NCBI RefSeq assembly: GCF_035582795.1
Contig: NC_134366.1
Location: forward strand, 136,920,756-136,984,755
Length of the DNA: 64,000 nucleotides
Direction of reading: 5' to 3'
Source of the DNA: Mycteria americana
Lineage: Eukaryota; Chordata; Aves; Ciconiiformes; Ciconiidae
Positions 62,001-64,000 of the stretch are shown in pieces. The position numbers were made by a program, and so were the translations under genes. Under the pieces are notes generated by a model. That model saw nothing but the letters and a program-made list of their open reading frames with translations. It was not told the DNA's origin and searched no databases. The stretch's first letter is position 1. Each line of letters starts with the position of its first letter.

Positions 62001-64000
62001 CTCTTAGTAGAGTAGATTCTTGCCATGGACGTCGACCTGCTACTTCTCTCCCCTAGTTCTGTATTCTCCAAGTTCTGTGCAGGCAAACACAAACCGAACC
62101 CTGGCCCATCTAGTTACTCGCTCAGTCCATCTACAGTGGTAAGGTGAGCTTTGGAGAGCAAGTATGAACAAGTGCACGCGTAGTGCTGGTGAAAACAGTT
62201 TAACAGCAGATGCCGTTTTACCTGGACTACAAAATGGAAAGCCCACTCCTGTTTCAAGGTACTCAGAACTTGCAGGGTTGCTGCTTGGCATCAGTAGAAG
62301 TGGGGGCAGCTGGTATAATAGTTTGTCCAGCCCCTCTTTTCCCTTGCCTCTTCACATTCCACTGCTGATTTTCCCAGCAGTTAAAGCAAAAAGAGAATGA
62401 AGCAAAAAATATGTAACCAGAGTGCCTAAATCTGCAAAAACTCTCACCATCATCCTGTGTGAATAAACTTGGAAGAAATCACAGGTGGGTTAGTGTGCAT
62501 GCTCATTCCTTGTTGCACCGTCTTCACTTTAAGGCAATGTGCTGAGGCTGTCATCTTCTGTCTTGTGGTTGACTTTCCATCCCCCTGAGACCTGAAAAAT
62601 GGATGAGAAAGAGTGATGGTTAAGAGACACACAGCAAAGCTCTGTCTAGGCACTTTCCATAACCCCCGAGTAAATCTGCTTAAGCATCACAGTGCTCCAG
62701 GCCATGTGCAGTATGCCTTGGGTTCAACAGCTCCAACCTAATAAATCCATCGCTGCGTTAAGCGTGTCTGTGGAGAAGGGACAAGGGCAAACTGACGCAA
62801 TGCGGCAGGAGGCCTAAAGGTATGGTCTCCGTTTTTCCTCTGCTTGTCTGCCGCAGTGTCAGCCCTGGGCAGTGAGAAGAGGGTCTTCCACACCTACCCG
62901 CCCCTACTAATCCTGCCTGGAAACCTGGTTCCATCTTTGACTCGTCACCAGGCCACCTGCAGAAGAAGAGGTTCCTCTTTGAGCAGTGGTGTGGCGGGAC
63001 TGTCAGTGACCGAATTTGCGGAGGTCTCAGCTCTCTTTGCGCATGCGTTTTTTTCCACAGGCAGTTACCTTTGTACTTGCCTGCAGTGCACACATCAGAA
63101 ATCACGCAGGCTCAGGTTGTTACGAAATGTTTAGTGCATATTTTTTTATGCGTCATTGTCCATGAGAATAAGCAGAAGCTTCTACTGTTGCTCAGAATTT
63201 CTCAGTGAAACTGAGACAAAAAAACCCCAAAGCCTGGGCTATCGTTAGGAAGGCTGCAGTTCCCTTAGATGCAACATTTCTGAATGCCGTTTTATATTTT
63301 GCCAGTTCTAGGCTTCCATTAAATAACCCACTAAAATGCCATTCATTTTCTTTTTTTCCCATTGTACTGAAACAGCTGCCACGAGTGAGTTGGTAGAAAA
63401 CGTTGTACAGCCAAATAATAACAATAAGAGGAAGAACCATTTGACACAGCTCAGTGGAATGTTAATCAGGGTCTTAAGTTAACTACTTTCCTATTAATAG
63501 GAGAGGGGATGAAAAAAATACTTTCAGTCTTTGGTTTCTTTTGAAAAATTACATGTACTCGGTTTTCAGAGAACTTTAAATACAACAAATGGCAGCAGAT
63601 ATTTTCCTTATTTCTCTGAACGTGCGAATTAAAGGGGGAAAAGTTAATGCACATCCATGGGGTGGCACAGTTAAGTGAAAGCAGAGGAAATGTGACCCGT
63701 ATCCTTTGGAGAGCCGTGTTAATTCATGTCACACTGTAGGGCCACAGAGCTTGGTTCTGCGGCCATGTATGCCGGCAGCACGTACACCACCAAAGTCAAC
63801 CGAGCGGCAACAGAATGATGGTTGTGCCCGCACTGTAGTCTGAGCTCTGGTAAATGTTTAATTTAATACTACCTATCATGAAATATATATATTATAGCAC
63901 AAACACTGGTTTATTGATGTGGAACTTTTTGTCTGCGTTCCCGGACTTGCAGTGACTTTGACCTACTTTAACAATGCTCCTGTGCTTTTCCTGGGGTATG
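59096..64000. other. Unassigned DNA downstream of ADHFE1
   Basis: No coding gene could be supported. By human order VXN and MYBL1 should follow, but no exon of either was recognised. An ancient repeat fragment is listed at 60715-60860. Confidence 0.5.
60715..60860 (+). repeat. Possible ancient L3/MIR-like repeat
   Basis: The order 'attaagcctcacacccccc', 'tctgatatagtaggttttatcc', 'atattttatagatgagac' and 'atgcctaacccaacataagc', in segments, follows the plan of old amniote repeat tails (attaagcctcacaaca, ctgaggtaggtattatccc, attttacagatgaggaaac). The body after that point is too decayed to classify. Confidence 0.5.

Noticed and set aside
59096-64000. Search for exons of VXN or MYBL1 downstream of ADHFE1
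   Set aside because: No frame with recognisable similarity (for example MYB repeat tryptophan spacing) was seen, so none is annotated.

Overview
The window is vertebrate nuclear DNA, almost certainly from a bird. It carries two genes that are neighbours in the same order in amniotes (human 8q13 order RRS1 then ADHFE1). It also carries CR1 LINE 3' ends and LTR copies of a type I associate with bird genomes. The introns are short. The species cannot be fixed from the sequence alone.

Layout. Bases 1 to about 37,000 are intergenic DNA with no coding gene I can support. This stretch holds an old, decayed solo LTR (3080-3623), three CR1 fragments, two copies in opposite orientation of an unidentified GC-rich dispersed repeat (5589-5790 and 12091-12282), a small minisatellite (about 28795-28890), and faint ancient repeat fragments. 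By human gene order CRH should lie further left; I found no CRH precursor here. Bases about 37,020-38,660 are a CpG-rich, intronless RRS1 gene on the + strand. Its compact promoter has a ZNF143-type motif, an ETS cluster and a CACGTG E-box, and AATAAA lies 110 bases after the stop. About 1.8 kb further on, a second CpG island carries the start of ADHFE1. The full ADHFE1 reading frame could be assembled as 14 coding exons (40457-58716, + strand), giving 465 residues with all four expected metal ligands. Intron 12 contains an antisense, well preserved 596-bp solo LTR flanked by a perfect 5-bp target duplication. Bases 58,717-64,000 hold the ADHFE1 3' UTR and then unassigned sequence.

Functionally the two genes are unrelated housekeeping or metabolic genes. 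RRS1 acts in the nucleolus, helping to load the 5S RNP into the pre-60S ribosome. ADHFE1 is a mitochondrial hydroxyacid-oxoacid transhydrogenase of the iron-type alcohol dehydrogenase family. Each has its own CpG-island promoter. No operon-like, CRISPR, tRNA or rRNA feature was seen. I did not find a convincing new biological system. The most useful leads are the unidentified inverted repeat pair, the two same-family LTRs of different age, and the regulatory layout at the two promoters.
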